A DNA stretch of 64,000 nt from Rugalucina vietnamica (GCA_964017185.1 OZ024875.1:63793043-63857042), one strand, 5' to 3'. Numbered from the stretch's first letter, positions 1 to 12,176 are shown. The notes: generated by a model from the letters alone, not told the origin. Numbers and translations: made by a program.

Positions 1-149
1 CATCTATCTACAGATCATTGCCTGTGTGGTCTAATACTACATTTACAGAGAACACTACACAATTAATGCTTCAAAATCAGCTGAAGTTGACCTAAACGAA
101 GTTGTCTCAATGGGCGAAGGAGAGGAAGATCGGAAGGCGGGAAGATCGG

Positions 150-395
150 AAGAAGTCCTACAGAGGTACATCTGGGAATTATATCCGTAATGCAAAAGGA
201 CAAGTGGATATTCTTGCGAGGGTTCAAACTGGCAGGCGTACTATGTACGCTATGATGGGTGCAGGTGCTTATGGTTCCTCGGGTGTTACCCCTCCCCTAG
301 TTGCCCACCTGTGGAAAATATACGCTCTTCCTAAGGTGGTCTACGTTCTCGAGGTGTTCAACCTCTCTACCAAAGAGATACAACAGCTATAGCAA
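150..395 (+). mobile_element. LINE reverse transcriptase relic (thumb region)
   Basis: A translated stretch with GRRTMYAMMGAGAYG followed by VTPPLVAHLWKIYALPKVVY and LEVFNLSTKEIQQL resembles the region after the palm domain of non-LTR retrotransposon reverse transcriptases (inference from pattern memory of invertebrate LINEs). The frame is lost soon after position 392, and no catalytic YADD-type motif lies within the window. It is a broken fragment at the window edge and may continue to the left. Confidence 0.55.
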
Positions 396-884
396 CTACA
401 TCCTGAATTTGAAAAGTACACTCTTGTTGGAAAATTCAATTGTATCAGTAGACTTATATTCAAATAACTCAGAAAAACTTACTCAAATAATACTTGACAG
501 TTCAAAATATGGGACTGTAGGTTAAGGACTCCATTAGAAAGATAGAACATATCTCTAAGAATTTGTGTTACGATCTTCACGAATCTAGAATTGATATGCT
601 AGCACTAAACTTCTGAATAGAAATAAAAACTAAATATAACACACTAAGTACCACTGACGCCTGAACATATCATGAACTGGCTGTAAATACAAGTAAGGCT
701 GTAAATATGTTAATACAGTTTCTCAACAGTTCACGGTGAAGTATAAAGTTGAGTAAACATCTTATGCCTGCCTAACTTTTCAGTGAAACTTATGACCCTT
801 AACTATTATTTTACATAATATATGAAAATAAAACTAAAACTTAAACAGAGATCCTTTAAGTGCAGTGAGCATATTTTCGACAAA

Positions 885-1720
885 GGTGATGGGCTATACC
901 GCGGTTTCGGCTATTCAAGCCTCGTCAGTGACCCTTTAGATTTGGCAACATGGAGCCAAAGAGAGTTACAGTAATTTTTCAACTTTAAAAAAGCCTAATT
1001 AAGGTGAAATTATATTTTCAGGATACAGTTTCATTCAACAACAGGAGAACCCCGATTGGATACTGACGTGACGACACTGGGTGCACACAGATACCAGAGA
1101 CTAAAGAACCTGACGACGTTGGATACCGTTTAATAAAATATAATGGTTTGATCCTTTTGAAGCAGTAAAAACATTCAAAGGGATAGTATGGACTATATTG
1201 CCCAATTTCGGGTGATGAACCCTCATCAGTAGCCCTTTTTTAACCGGCAACGAACGCTAGACTATCGTGCTGCAATTTCGAGAATTTATGCGAGAAGTCT
1301 AAATCAAAGACACATTCCTTAAGTTTTGGCCTTTTTTACTGTAATTTGACTTTTAAATTATACGCTTTTAGCCGAACTTTGGGCTCACTGCGGTTACAAA
1401 GTGACATTATATGTTATAAATATTGCCCAAGTCAGCATAAGCTGTTAAGCCTGTATAGGCTGGATCCCTTCAACCAACCAACCAGCCAATCAATAGCAAA
1501 GAAAATATAAAAGCTTGATCCTTTGGAAGCAGCGAAAACGTTCAAAGGGAAATAGTATGGGCTATATTGCGCAATTTCGGGTACTGGTCCCTTATAAACC
1601 GGCGACGATAGCCAGATAAATATGCTGCAATTTCAAAAGTTTAAACAAGGAATTTTTTTATAAGTTTATATCAAAGATACATGCCTAAACGGGGTCAAAT
1701 AACTAAAACAATGTTTAGAA
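885..1720 (+). repeat. Dispersed repeat, two clear copies and one decayed copy
   Basis: Two forward copies (about 1141..1345 and 1501..1720) share the words ACTATATTG, CAATTTCGGGT, AACCGGC and a poorly conserved tail. A decayed copy lies at about 885..980. Reverse-strand relatives are at 24596..24862 and, weaker, 53340..53500. No coding capacity was seen. The transposon class is unknown. Confidence 0.55.
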
Positions 1721-2312
1721 GAATTAAAGTGAAAATAGACATTCAAGATTACACTGAAATTGTGTTGTAATTTTTTATTTATTTTGAATGTAAGAAAGAA
1801 TAGAAAATATATAACAAAAGTCGTAAAAAGTTCTGAGGTGCAACAGGAAATGCTGTTAATTGATAATTGTCATTGCTCTACGTATACAAACTTAACTATC
1901 AAAGAAATGAAAGAAAATTCTGAAAGGTATTGTCAGTTGACTCGTTCGAAAAATTGTTGACAAACGGTGCAGACACCATCCATATGACTGTGACCAATGT
2001 TTGTCGTTTGAGAATGGAATGCACTTTGTATACCTTATTTTCTTGAAATAAAAATGTCAAATGAGATTGAAACAAACTCCGGAAATACAGATTCCTTCAT
2101 GTGACTGAAAATAGCATTTGAGCATAAATAGTAAATCATTCCGTCATTTGTTGGAACTTGTTTTATTACACAGATAAAGAAAGTCGAAATACAAAATGTC
2201 AGAAAATTTGTATCACAGTAATAAAATCAAGCACCGTTCCAAAATATCCTTTTAGCACTGTCATTTACTTCGTCTTGGTTTAGTATAAATGATGATTTAA
2301 GAACACTTTGAG
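1721..2312. other. Spacer downstream of gene 1, no gene seen
   Basis: AT-rich sequence beyond the stop codon of reverse-strand caveolin gene 1, so its near part should hold that gene's 3' untranslated region. Only short chance reading frames are present. Confidence 0.4.
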
Positions 2313-2721
2313 TTATCTTTTCGTGACGACTATCCCGCTGAGACAGGTGCCACAGGCAGTACAAACCGGCACAACGCAGCAGTTGATAAGGGTTCCGAAC
2401 AGTCTCTGCCAGCAGCCAACCATGATTGAGAAGTCACGCATGCAGGGGGTTAAGCACCATACGTGGTTGAACGCCGTCTCGGCGAAGTGGCATCCCCAGT
2501 AGAGAGCGATGCAGATTCCGCAGAGGGTGGTGAGAATCTTGTAACAGAGGTTCTTGCCGCACTCGAAGCACATATAACTGGTCCTCCACACGCAGTCGAA
2601 AGCACGAACCCCCTCTGGCTCGCCAATGACCTCTTCAAATACGACCTAAAATGGATGAAAGGATGAAATAAGGTTGCAGCGGAATTTTTACAATTTCCTA
2701 ACGAAGACTTTCACTCCATAT

Positions 2722-2776
<55 letters not shown>

Positions 2777-3421
2777 GGTAAAAGGGGTAAAAGTTTAGTA
2801 ACGACTAGGAATCCGTTACGGAATTATTAAATAAGTCGTCCTAAAATCAAAATTTAAAAGTGAACAGCGTCTGTATGGATTATGTATTAACAATTTTTAG
2901 TCATAAGATCCTTCCGTTTGGAACACTCAGTTTCGATTTTTTTCAGCAGTTTTAGATTATTCATCTCAGCTTCTTTCATTTACTTGTGAGCCTGTGCATG
3001 AGAAAACCAACAATTTGGGTTTCAGACCAGGTCCGACACAAACCAGGCTGTACAAGCACAGAAAAGAGCTAGAAGCTTGACATTCCGGATTTAAGAAGAA
3101 GAGAGATTGTACTATCCGAGTAGAGAAAACAAAGGCGCTGATCAGCTTCGCGGTTACCGCGAAGCTGATCTGCGTCTTTGTTTTCGCCTATGCAGATTGT
3201 TGGTTTTCCCATGCACAGGCTCTAGTATCTTTTTAATGTAGCGTACGCGTCATGCGTTTGTTTGTTTGTTGTTGTTGTTTTATTCTGCGTTGCAATTTCC
3301 TTTTTTCTTCCTTTTGGTGATAATTTTCAAGTATAAAACAAGTTACCTTCACGTGAGAATTCAATTCATTTGGATCCCTATTTTCCATATCGGGCCCATC
3401 GTCGTGGGTTTGTCCGCCCAT
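2313..3421 (-). CDS. CAV: Caveolin-family protein, gene 1
   Basis: Caveolins are membrane-hairpin scaffold proteins that oligomerise and bind cholesterol at the plasma membrane. Exon 1 is 3347..3421 (25 codons, ending ENRDPNELNSHVK), then donor GTAACT, intron 2646..3346, acceptor TTTTAG, and exon 2 at 2313..2645 (110 codons plus TAA). The predicted protein is 135 residues. Exon 2 opens with FEEVIGEPEG, the caveolin signature, followed by the scaffolding-like stretch DCVWRTSYMCFECGKNLCYK, a hydrophobic hairpin, and a C-terminal CC-x2-P-x-C-x2-CG cluster. I count 15 cysteines in exon 2; human CAV1 has three in all. The ATG at 3421 is preceded by an in-frame TAA. The intron carries a GA microsatellite and a TGAGCC-type MITE. 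Its closest relative in the window is divergently oriented gene 2. Confidence 0.92.
2724..2778. repeat. (GA)n microsatellite followed by poly-G
   Basis: About 21 GA units followed by a run of 13 G, inside the intron of caveolin gene 1. Confidence 0.97.
2987..3223 (+). mobile_element. TGAGCC-type MITE with internal palindrome, copy 1
   Basis: It begins TGAGCCTGTGCATGAGAAAA and ends with the inverted form (GGTTTTCCCATGCACAGGCTC). Near the right end is a long palindrome centred on CTTCGCGGTTACCGCGAAG and flanked by AACAAAGGCGC-type arms. It is non-coding and about 237 bp. It sits in the intron of caveolin gene 1. Confidence 0.85.
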
Positions 3422-3436
3422 ATTTGAAATTCCCAA

Positions 3437-4487
3437 GTCTTAAAATACAAATAAGACCTGATGTCTGTTGGCAATCACCAGTCACCAAAATGTAAGATGC
3501 TTGTAAACAACACCCATTTTAAACCCCTGCTGGCATATTACCATAGTGACAAGGGGTACATCAATATGTAAGTCAGATGGGTGACTGGTCGTAAAAGATT
3601 CTACATAACGTTATGTGCGGACCGTTCAGAAGCTTTGGGCTTCCCGTTTAGTTCCATTTTGGTACCCAGTAAGTTTGGAAACGGTATGTAGAAAATTTGT
3701 TAAAGATGACATTTTCCTTTAGGTTTCCTGTCTTTTCGTATTGTTTCAAGCCTTAATATTATAATGGTTATATTCATTAACATTTTGTAGGAATTTTCAT
3801 ATATATGCTTCTTCTAAATAAGCATGATAATCACCATTTATATAGGGCTAAATCTAAAAATCGAATGCCCAAATGGCATAATTCAGATGCAAATTAAGCT
3901 TAATGTATTCGATATCTTTTCATTACTTTTAAAACATCATAAAGATTCAATACCTATTTTATTCTTTAAATTCACACGAAACATATGTAAGGATGTTTTG
4001 TATTTAAGCATCGTATAATAAGTCATGTAGAACTTCATTCGTGTGAAATTTTTGAGTTATTCATGCGTCCATGTATGATCGTTATTAATAATTACCAGTA
4101 TATTGCTAGCTGAATAATCTCATTATCCAGAGCTCACGGTTTTCAATAAATGCGGAGCCAGTTGCAACCTTTTTAATTGGCTTGAGACCGCATCAACTAT
4201 AGGTACATGTAACGACACCGAAGGCTTAATTTTTGGCTTTGCACCAGTGCCGCATCAGTTGTAACAAGTATATACTGTTGGCAATAATAGTAGTCTCATC
4301 TAGTGGAAATATAACAAACGATATGACTAGATACGGAAAAGAAGCTATTTTTATTTGACTTAAATGTAAGTTTAAGATGAAAGTGACTATATTCTGTTTA
4401 TGCCAGGTGGTTCTGCAACTTCGATTACCAATGTTTAAAAATAAAGCACTTTGACATTGGGTCAGGGCCAGTTTGTGGTGTGTTTTA
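3437..4487. other. Divergent spacer between genes 1 and 2, left part
   Basis: The spacer between two head-to-head caveolin genes. It should hold the promoter of gene 1, but no convincing TATA box was seen. AT-rich, with only short chance reading frames. Confidence 0.4.
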
Positions 4488-4812
4488 GTTTGAGGTTTGG
4501 CGCCTGTGAAACTGGTTTAAGCCCCCGGTAATTTCATATTACTGGTCGTTCCAATGCTATAGTTCTATTGTAGTTCTAATTGGTTTACATTTTGGTGTTG
4601 TATGTTTAAGCTGTTTGTGCCTTATTTTGGATTTCACATATTTAGCCATGTTCGGGTAACTGAGTGACCGCCTTTTGGGATATAGCTGCTCACTCGACTT
4701 ACGATATACTTTCTTTGTATAAGTTTAGTTTTCCCACCTCGGTGTTTGGTGTGGGAATTTCTTTCTAATTGCGCCATTTCCTTATCATTGCTTACCTTTA
4801 CCTTTTTAGGCG
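4488..4812 (-). repeat. R1 dispersed repeat (Penelope-associated), copy 1
   Basis: Reverse-strand copy of the commonest repeat in the window. It is recognised by GTAACTGAGTGACCGCC, GCTGCTCACTCG, CCCACCTCGG and CATTGCTTACC in order. Other copies of this family abut reverse transcriptase fragments. Confidence 0.8.
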
Positions 4813-5325
4813 TTATAAATAAATTTGAATGTTCACTCCAAACGAGAATGTACAAACATACAAGATGTAGGAATAGTTTTCAATCTTTCAAATAACCAAA
4901 CTTTCAAATAATTTTATTGCAGCAAGATATTAAGTTATAATTCTCAAATATGAATCGAAAAGTTTTACAAAGACCTAAAAGTAGTAATCAATATAAAGAA
5001 AAATGATGTTTTATACAATAGGTAAATGGAGGGTAGTCATTAATAAAACGCTCGGCAAAGAAGCAACAAACATAAACGTGCGAAATTTAAAGGCACTACA
5101 AGAGGAGCCCCTCCTCTCCGTATTTTATAGCATATCTGAGATGTGCTGTAACGCAGATACTCTCCCGAGTCATGTCTGCATATCCAGGTAAGGCATGTGT
5201 ATGCAGATTTAAAGTCCAATGATTTCTCTTGCTCGTCACTGCTATTTAATGTGCCTTGGCAGCTTCAGTCTAACCGAACACTAATGGCAACGAACCAAAA
5301 ACAGTAATTTAAATCCAACTTATAA

Positions 5326-5545
5326 CTCATTTAAGCCTGGCGTCCCTTTTGTGGGGCATAGGCAAACAGCGTAGCCCCAGATGTGACGCCACAGAACGCG
5401 GCGTCCCATCTGGGGCTATTCTGTTTGCACAGAGAAATTTCATCGAAAAATCAGAGAAAAAATAAATACAACTCCTAACACCCCTAAAAATGAAAGTGGA
5501 CTCACCCAGTTGATAATGATGGGAGAATCCAACGTCAAATATGGG
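5326..5545 (+). mobile_element. TTAA-flanked MITE with TAGCCCCAGATG palindrome, copy 1
   Basis: A 220-bp element that starts CTCATTTAAGCCTGG and contains TAGCCCCAGATGTGACGCC paired with its inverse GGCGTCCCATCTGGGGCTA. The flanks TATAA and TTGA look like decayed TTAA target copies. It ends 69 bp upstream of the gene 2 start codon, so it lies in that gene's promoter or 5' untranslated region. Confidence 0.85.
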
Positions 5546-5613
5546 TTGATTTTGAAAGCGTTGCCTCCAATGTTATTTCACATACTCGCAATATTCCCTT
5601 TTTCGGACTATCT

Positions 5614-6694
5614 ATGCAACAAACCATGGACAAAGAACACCCAGACATGGACAACAGAGATGTCAATGATTTAAACTCACATCTACGGGTAAGGGTAAAC
5701 TTTTTATTTGAAAGTGTTGAATTTAAATTACTGAAATGTGCCATGTAATTTATCTAATGTTTATCAAGGGAGGGAGGGAATAAAGAGGATATAACCGGCA
5801 GCGTATAAATGGTTTACCAGATGCGAATAAGGAACCTAAATATCGTAGTAAGTGGATTCAAATACATGTGTTGTTGCATAATTCTATTGCAAACTTTTGC
5901 TATGCGTAAAGCCTCATGATCTTAAAGTCATCGAATCGACAACTCAGTTTTCAACACACACACACACACGAACATGGTAGCAATTGCATGTCTTTGATTT
6001 CATTGTGCATTGGCTTGATCGGTTTGTTGCTTTACGGTCTCGTCAACACTCGGGACGTTGTCTCCATTGCCTGTATCCAGCGTTGAGGTGTCATGACATG
6101 CGAAATGTACATGTAAACAATTAAAGTTTATATGTATTAATGATTTTACCAAATAACACCAGACCTCCTATGCAGTTAACATGTAATCAGGTGGTCGATC
6201 AGTAAAGTAAAAGCTTTGCTTGGAGACATGAGTGGAATACTATTATCCATATGATACAGTTATAACCTGTTTTTCTTATTTCAGCTCTATTTTTATATTG
6301 ATTATGCCAGTTCCTAGCCATTTTGTTTTTTCGTTCACCCTATCCTGACTGTCCATTTTAGGTGACCTTTGAGGACGTCCTTGGAGAGCCAGAAGGTGTC
6401 CGCTCTATCAAATGTATCTGGAGAAACGGTTACGCCTGTTTTGAGTGCGGCAAGAGTCTTTGCTACAAGATTCTCACCAGTCTGTGCGGGCTCTGCATCT
6501 CTCTCTACTGGGGCTGTGACTTCGCCGTCACCTCCTTCAACCACGTGTGGTGCTACACGCCCTGTATGCGTGATTTCTCTATCTGTGTGGGTTGTTACCA
6601 GAGGGGCTTTGGGACCGTCGTCAACTGCTGTGTGTCACCGATCTTCGAGGCATGTGGGATGTTGTTCAGTAAAATAACTATTACGAAGAAGTGA
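5614..6694 (+). CDS. CAV: Caveolin-family protein, gene 2
   Basis: Exon 1 is 5614..5688 (25 codons; contains DMDNRDVNDLNSHLR), then donor GTAAGG, intron 5689..6361, acceptor TTTTAG, and exon 2 at 6362..6694 (110 codons plus TGA), giving 135 residues. A second in-frame ATG at 5626 has the stronger context ACCATGG and may be the true start, which would give 131 residues. Exon 2 opens TFEDVLGEPEGVRS, followed by a scaffolding-like segment KCIWRNGYACFECGKSLCYK, the hydrophobic hairpin WGCDFAVTSFNHVWCYTPC, and a tail with CC-x3-PIFEACG. The FEACG end is close to canonical caveolins (FEAVG in CAV1). There are 14 cysteines in exon 2. The usual NRDP reads NRDV here. It pairs head-to-head with gene 1 and tail-to-tail with gene 3. 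A MITE sits immediately upstream. Confidence 0.93.
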
Positions 6695-8055
6695 AAATGA
6701 AAAGCGACTGGTAGAAAAAAATATCTACTTTTGTTCTTATATGTATTACAATTTTCTTTAATTACTTTTAGAAGTGTGTGTGATATTTGACAAAACTTAC
6801 ATCTCAGTTTGTTGGAGGCTGGCCTTTAGCATTATGTACTAAGTTTAGAATGATGACCTCGAGACTTAGCAGAACACCGGACAAGAAGGGTGTTTCTTGT
6901 GACTTTCATCATAAATTGAAAATTAGAAATACTAGACATAAAAAGCATTAACGCTTTCGTTCTGATCCTTTCGTTGATATCTCATTTGTTTAAACAAAAT
7001 TATTGAACATACAGTAGAAAATGTTTTGTAGTAGTTCTTTTGTACAATTTTACATGCCACTCTTTCAGCCTACGTTTTTGGTGTGTTTTTCTGTATAAGA
7101 CTAATTTTCGTTCGCTTTTATAGTAGAATTCTGTTTCTGAATGCACTAGTACTCTTCATTGTTGTACTAGAAGTATCAAACTTTCAGTATGTAGGCATAT
7201 GTTGCTACACTAAAACTGATAAAATATACAATCAAGTGGCAGCAAAATGCATCCACAATATATTATGTTTGGTAGAACTCTCTAGGGCAGAGCTATATAT
7301 TACTGAAGCACATGTACAACTGGATAGTCAATTCCACGGTAATTACATGATTAAAATGACACAGAGATACTCCTTTGAGAATAAACAAACATTTTTAAGA
7401 TCATCTGGTGTTTCAATAACACGATATACAAATTGACGATGGAAGAACATTTTGCAAATGAAAACACACACTGTTGCTGAAATTCATGAGCAACTATTGA
7501 ACACAAGATGGAACATTTATGTTGAAAATTACTATTAGAAATGCGTATGGTAAAATGTCATTAATCTGTTGTCCAAAAATGGCAACTTTGTTATCTTGTC
7601 CTAATTCATCTTAGTCAATCATTCAGTACTCATTCCATCAAGAAGCTCAGTAGATCTGACGTTATCAATCCACCAATAAGCTAGATACATCTGACGTTAA
7701 AACTGGATAGCCCAAGTAAAGCTTTATCTCCTTTCTAAACTCGTCCATACCAATATTATAATTACAAATACCACTTTCCTTGATCTTGCCAAGAAATTCC
7801 GACAGATAAGTCAGTCCTTAAAGTAAATCATGTTCTTTTTTCGGTTGGACATACCCAAATATAAATTAATTTTGCTTTAGTGTGTATTAAGTTTCAAATT
7901 CGTGGGAACATTTCTCACACTTGTACAGACGCTGTCCGACGTGAATTTGAATAGTATTTATTTATAGCACATAGCCTGCATATTCCAGTGAAGATTGGGC
8001 GACTCTGTTGAAATTTTCTAAAGTTCTTCTCCGTGCGTCCCGAGTTCTCCCTTTG
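6695..8055. other. Spacer between convergent genes 2 and 3
   Basis: This should hold the 3' untranslated regions of genes 2 and 3. A 117-codon open frame at 7083..7436 has no recognisable domain and AT-rich composition like the surrounding sequence, so it is not called a gene. No repeat family from this window was recognised here. Confidence 0.4.
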
Positions 8056-9718
8056 TCAGTCCGTCGACTTATGTATCTTTATACCACTGAAAAGTTTTCC
8101 GAATGCCTCAAAACATGGCGCAATGAACGATTTGGCACAGAGAGAAAATACTTTTGAAATCGGAATAATCTGAATGCTAAAGCTCTTCAAAGCTGGCGTG
8201 TATACCCAAATCTGGGCAAATCCCAGACAGGCGAAGTGGACGCCCCAGCACAATGCGCATGGCACTGCGCATACTGCTGACAGAAAGCGGTAACACCACA
8301 GTTTCGTATCTGTAAAAACCCGGAAGCTGGCACCCCAGATAGTTCCGAAACTGTATGTACCCTCGGGCTCAGCAAATATTTCTTCAAAGTCGACCTGAAA
8401 CCAAACAAAGGAACCGTTACGTCAAAAACGCTTATAAGTCGATCTTTCTTGGTACAACCAAACTTGCTTAAGATGTTTAGAACAAAGGTTATCAAAACTC
8501 AAAAGCAGCAGTACAGCAATGAAAAACAGGTTAACTCATTTAAGCCTGGCGTCCCTTTTATGGTACATAGGCAAACAGCATAGCCCCAGATGTGACGCCC
8601 ATCTGGGGCTATCCTGTTTGCACAGAAAAATTTCATCGAAAAATGAGATTAAAAAAAAATAAAAAAAATAAAAACCACTCTTAACACCCCTTAAAATGAA
8701 AGTGGACTCATCCAATTGATAATGATGGGAGAATCCATTTGTCAAATATAGGTTAACAGCATTAGCAAGTCTTACAGCCTGTAATTCTTGATCTTGATAA
8801 TTAATTTTGATCTGAGACACAGAGGCATCTATGTAAAGATACTTATCAATGCTCATGCTTTGGCTAGTTCTAGTATCAGGGAAAACAACAAGAATCAGAC
8901 AAGAAGATTATTCTGTATCAATATAGCAAAAATATATATATATCATGCTAAAGATGTTGACTTTTCCGTTTTCAATTGGCACTTCACATTTTTACTGAAT
9001 AAAAGGGAAAAATAAACACCAACAAACCAACCAGCCAACCAAAACAAACCGTGAAATAAACAAAAAAAAGCAATGTTATTTCACAGAAGTATATTCTGTA
9101 GCGTTAGCGGCACTTCATTGTAGTGTATTTTGCATATGTCTGATGAAAATTCTATTTTCAAAAAACGTCATAGAGTCTGTTGCCAAAAACATTTTTTTCT
9201 TAAATTTGCATGCATTGAATGTGTTCCTTTTTTGAATTAATTATAAAGTACATAGATTAATGGTGAAAACAAATTTTATCATGTAAAGAAATAAAATTAC
9301 GTTTTACCTTAACGTCATCATTTATTCCATCTGGGTCACGTTCCGTTTCCGTCATTTTTGACGCCGTCTTTTTCTCCTGTGCGCGCACTTGCACTCGAAC
9401 TCTATCCGTCCTCTTAGGTGACTTCTCTGACGTTAGACTTCCCTGTGAATAAAACGTCGGGTCATCCAATGACGTCGTTTTAAAACTTAACGCTGTTCCT
9501 CGAGGTGGGCGGATCGGTAACGTTTCCACTTTGTCTGATTCCTGATTTGCGTTAATTGACTCCGGTTGCTGATCTATCGGGCGTTTGTCCGTCACCTCAC
9601 GTTCTTCAAACGATGACGTTGATGTTGAAGATTTTCGACTCTGTTGGCGTTTTTCGTCGTCGAGAGGAATTTCAACAGATTCTGGCTCTGCAAGTTTTAC
9701 TTCTGTAGCAGTGGACAT
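8056..9718 (-). CDS. CAV: Canonical-type caveolin with long N-terminal exon, gene 3
   Basis: Exon 1 is 9308..9718 (137 codons, ending TERDPDGINDDVK), then donor GTAAAA, intron 8395..9307, acceptor TTTCAG, and exon 2 at 8056..8394 (112 codons plus stop). The predicted protein is 249 residues; human CAV1 is 178 and CAV3 is 151. Exon 2 reads as a standard caveolin: signature FEEIFAEPEGTYSF, scaffolding segment GTIWGASFRVFTDTKLWCYR, intramembrane hairpin around ALCWGVHFACLGFAQIWVY, then CFEAFGKLFSGIKI, matching CAV1 CDPLFEAVGKIFSNVRI. It has only 7 cysteines in exon 2. The N-terminal extension (residues 1 to about 120) is hydrophilic and rich in Ser, Glu, Lys and Arg, with a RKSSTSTSSFEERE stretch, and is probably disordered. 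An in-frame TAA precedes the ATG. The intron contains a TTAA-flanked MITE. This is probably the copy nearest the ancestral gene. Confidence 0.94.
8535..8752 (+). mobile_element. TTAA-flanked MITE with TAGCCCCAGATG palindrome, copy 2
   Basis: A 218-bp element with perfect TTAA on both sides (8531..8534 and 8753..8756). It starts CTCATTTAAGCCTGG and ends AATATAGG, with the internal palindrome TAGCCCCAGATG / CATCTGGGGCTA. It lies in the intron of caveolin gene 3. A TTAA target is typical of piggyBac and Kolobok transposons; the parent element is unknown. Confidence 0.88.
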
Positions 9719-10437
9719 TGTTTAAAAGAAAAATTCCAGACACTGTGAAAACGCTACAATGTGTTTGCAGGCACACTGCGCTGTATCACTGTTACTAGGT
9801 AGTACGGTGATGAAATCGCTTCTTCATTACATTACATGTTTGTACCTTGGTCAGATTAGATGGTGAATTCGATAAACAAAGGGACATGGTAAGTTGTCTT
9901 ATTAGCAATGTTGCTTTCGGCTTGTATCATTATTTTTAAATGGTAATATCAAAGGAGAGACATAATAAAATAGCATCATATTCGAATAAAAACACTTGAT
10001 CACTTCTTACGTGGTTGCAAAGCTCGAATTCAAAGGTACATGTAGGTAACGATCAAGAAATGGTCAATGTGAAGGGGCTAATCTTATAATTAGTTCCAAT
10101 GTAAACTTATCATTAAACTTGAGTTGGGAAACCATGGTTAGTGCAAGTGTGTTGATTAGCTGGTACATTGCCTTTCCTTGACAAAGTTCTATGTTTTTAC
10201 ATATGTAAATCTTTTGTTATTAATAGTCTGTCATTTGGAATTCTTTCTTTGATTATGTTTTGTTCAAGGCTTGCCATTATATGCCCTTGTCTTTATATGC
10301 CCCATATGTGGGCCTAAAATTCGTAATAAAGATATACCTTGTATATCGTATCATTCAAATGAGGATGTGCAGATTCACAGCCTTCTCTCAGAGATGCAAG
10401 GTCTTTCTCTCTGTTCCAAGGTCTTTCTCTCTGTTGC

Positions 10438-10490
<53 letters not shown>

Positions 10491-10835
10491 TCGTCTATTT
10501 CCTGTCTTTATGGCGGAACCGAACAGAAGTTTGAACCGCGAACCCAAAAAAGGGCTTCTTGTGACCCAGGAAAAACTAACTGCCGACTGAGAGACCAACT
10601 GATTACTGGTTAACCGCTTAGAAGATATTAGTCTGCCCATGAAAAGTGGTTAAGTAAAATCATTCATACTTGTACATGTAAGCTTTAAAGTTGTACCACA
10701 ATTTATTTCCAAACTCACTCTTTGTTCAAATTTTCGGCCTATTGGCCTTAATCAAGAAACAAGTTGTAAGTCATGGCATCATAATGTTGGGAAGAAGTCC
10801 TATAAAATAAAGGCTATAAATCATGGTACAGTGGT
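9719..10835. other. Spacer upstream of gene 3 with a microsatellite
   Basis: This should hold the promoter of gene 3; no TATA box was found. Apart from the (GT)n tract at 10441..10489 nothing is recognised. Confidence 0.4.
10441..10489. repeat. (GT)n microsatellite
   Basis: About 24 uninterrupted GT units. Reading frames that cross it encode only VCVC or HTHT runs and are artefacts. Confidence 0.98.
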
Positions 10836-11378
10836 ATGGAAACGATTTTAAATGAACTTAAACTGGATGAAGAGAATATTTGTTCTGTGAAGCTACATCT
10901 TAATAATCTGTATAAGAAAAATTGGTCAAAAAGTATTGAGGAAGAAGCAATTATTAAACAAGGCAAATTAAGAACGTATGTTTTATTTAAGCCATATTTT
11001 CATAAAGAAGTTTATTTAGAATCAGTTAAAGACGTACAAAAACGAAAATGTCTGACACAGTTCAGAGTAAGTGCTCATAGATTAGAGATTGAATCTGGTA
11101 GATACAAGAAAAAGTCTGTATCAGAAAGAATCTGTCAATATTGTAAACTGAATGCTGAGGAAGATGAAGTTCATTTTTTATGTAATTGTTCTGCTTATCA
11201 AACTTTGAGACAACGTTTTTTCAGTGTTGTTATAGACAAAGTTCCTTCTTTTAGGATACTCAATGATTTGGCAAAATTTATATGTCTCATGACTTGTGAA
11301 GATACTGCTTTAATAAATGCTTTGGCTGATTTTGTAGTTCAGTGTTTTGAGTTGAGAAACTTAGAAACAACGCAATGA
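10836..11378 (+). mobile_element. LINE ORF2 C-terminal fragment (Cys-His knuckle)
   Basis: An open frame of 180 codons with KLRTYVLFK, QFRVSAHRLEIESGRY and the zinc-knuckle pattern C-x2-C-x9-H-x4-C (CQYCKL...EVHFLCNC). This is the layout at the extreme C-terminus of several LINE families (family knowledge). There is no reverse transcriptase or endonuclease domain upstream, so this is a 5'-truncated insertion. A related fragment with the same knuckle lies at 33560..34227. Confidence 0.75.
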
Positions 11379-12176
11379 AATGGGTAACAAGAACTACTGA
11401 TTTATAGAGCATGTATTGATATTAAGGGTATTTTAACAATTGACATTCGTGTATAGATATTTATGCTTTTCTTTTATGCTTTCTACCAATTGTCCAATTA
11501 TATGTATTTTTTTATTTGATTGTATACCACGAAGAGTGGTCCATGATTGGTAATTAAATGAATAATTAATAAATATCTTACGTTCCGACGGCATGGCCTT
11601 TGCTGTTGACTGGGACGTAAATAAGCTATTGCTTCTTGATATTTCACATTTTAGATTTTTTTCCGTTTTGATTTCTAGGACAAGTGAATGTTTATGACTG
11701 TGTCAGTTGGCGGTTTTTTTTTACTTTTAAAATAACCAGTATAAGTAGGCTTGGAGGTAGAGCTAACCACCACAACACGAAAAAATACCTGTCTATATCA
11801 GAACTACGTTCTCGAGTAGCACGTTCTCTACTGTTGTCCGATGATTTTTTATTGTTTTATCTTTTGTATACTTTGAAGCATCAAGTGCTGTTGGGACAAA
11901 CGGTAAACTGGATGGTAGTTCCTAAATTTTGAACACACAAGTTAAGTAAAAATGTTCACACCAATGTCAAATTAATCGTGAAGATACCGTCTTTCTGCAT
12001 GTAGCAGGTATATGCATCTCTCAAACAGTAGTATAGCAGGTATATGCATCTCTCAAACAGTAGTATAACCATTTTCTCAAATATTTTTGGGTAATAGGTC
12101 ATGTTTTGATGTCGAAGAATTAAAGAGTCTACTGTAGATCCTAATTCCATGATTAGCTTCTGTCATCTCTGACATA
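11379..12176. other. Spacer with a 32-bp tandem duplication
   Basis: The left part is probably the 3' end of the LINE fragment. A perfect tandem pair of a 32-bp unit (TAGCAGGTATATGCATCTCT...) lies at about 12002..12065. Nothing else is recognised. Confidence 0.5.

Noticed and set aside
835..880. An AACAGAGATCC word recalling caveolin first exons (NRDP)
   Set aside because: The frame has a stop just upstream and no INxHL continuation or donor in phase; a chance match.
5997..6110. A possible extra exon in the gene 2 intron
   Set aside because: No conserved caveolin segment, and direct joining of exon 1 and exon 2 already gives a complete protein.
7083..7436. A 117-codon forward frame after gene 2
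   Set aside because: No recognisable domain, composition of AT-rich spacer, and it lies where the 3' untranslated region of gene 2 is expected.
10260..10640. Frames encoding CVCV or HTHT runs
   Set aside because: Produced by the (GT)n microsatellite.
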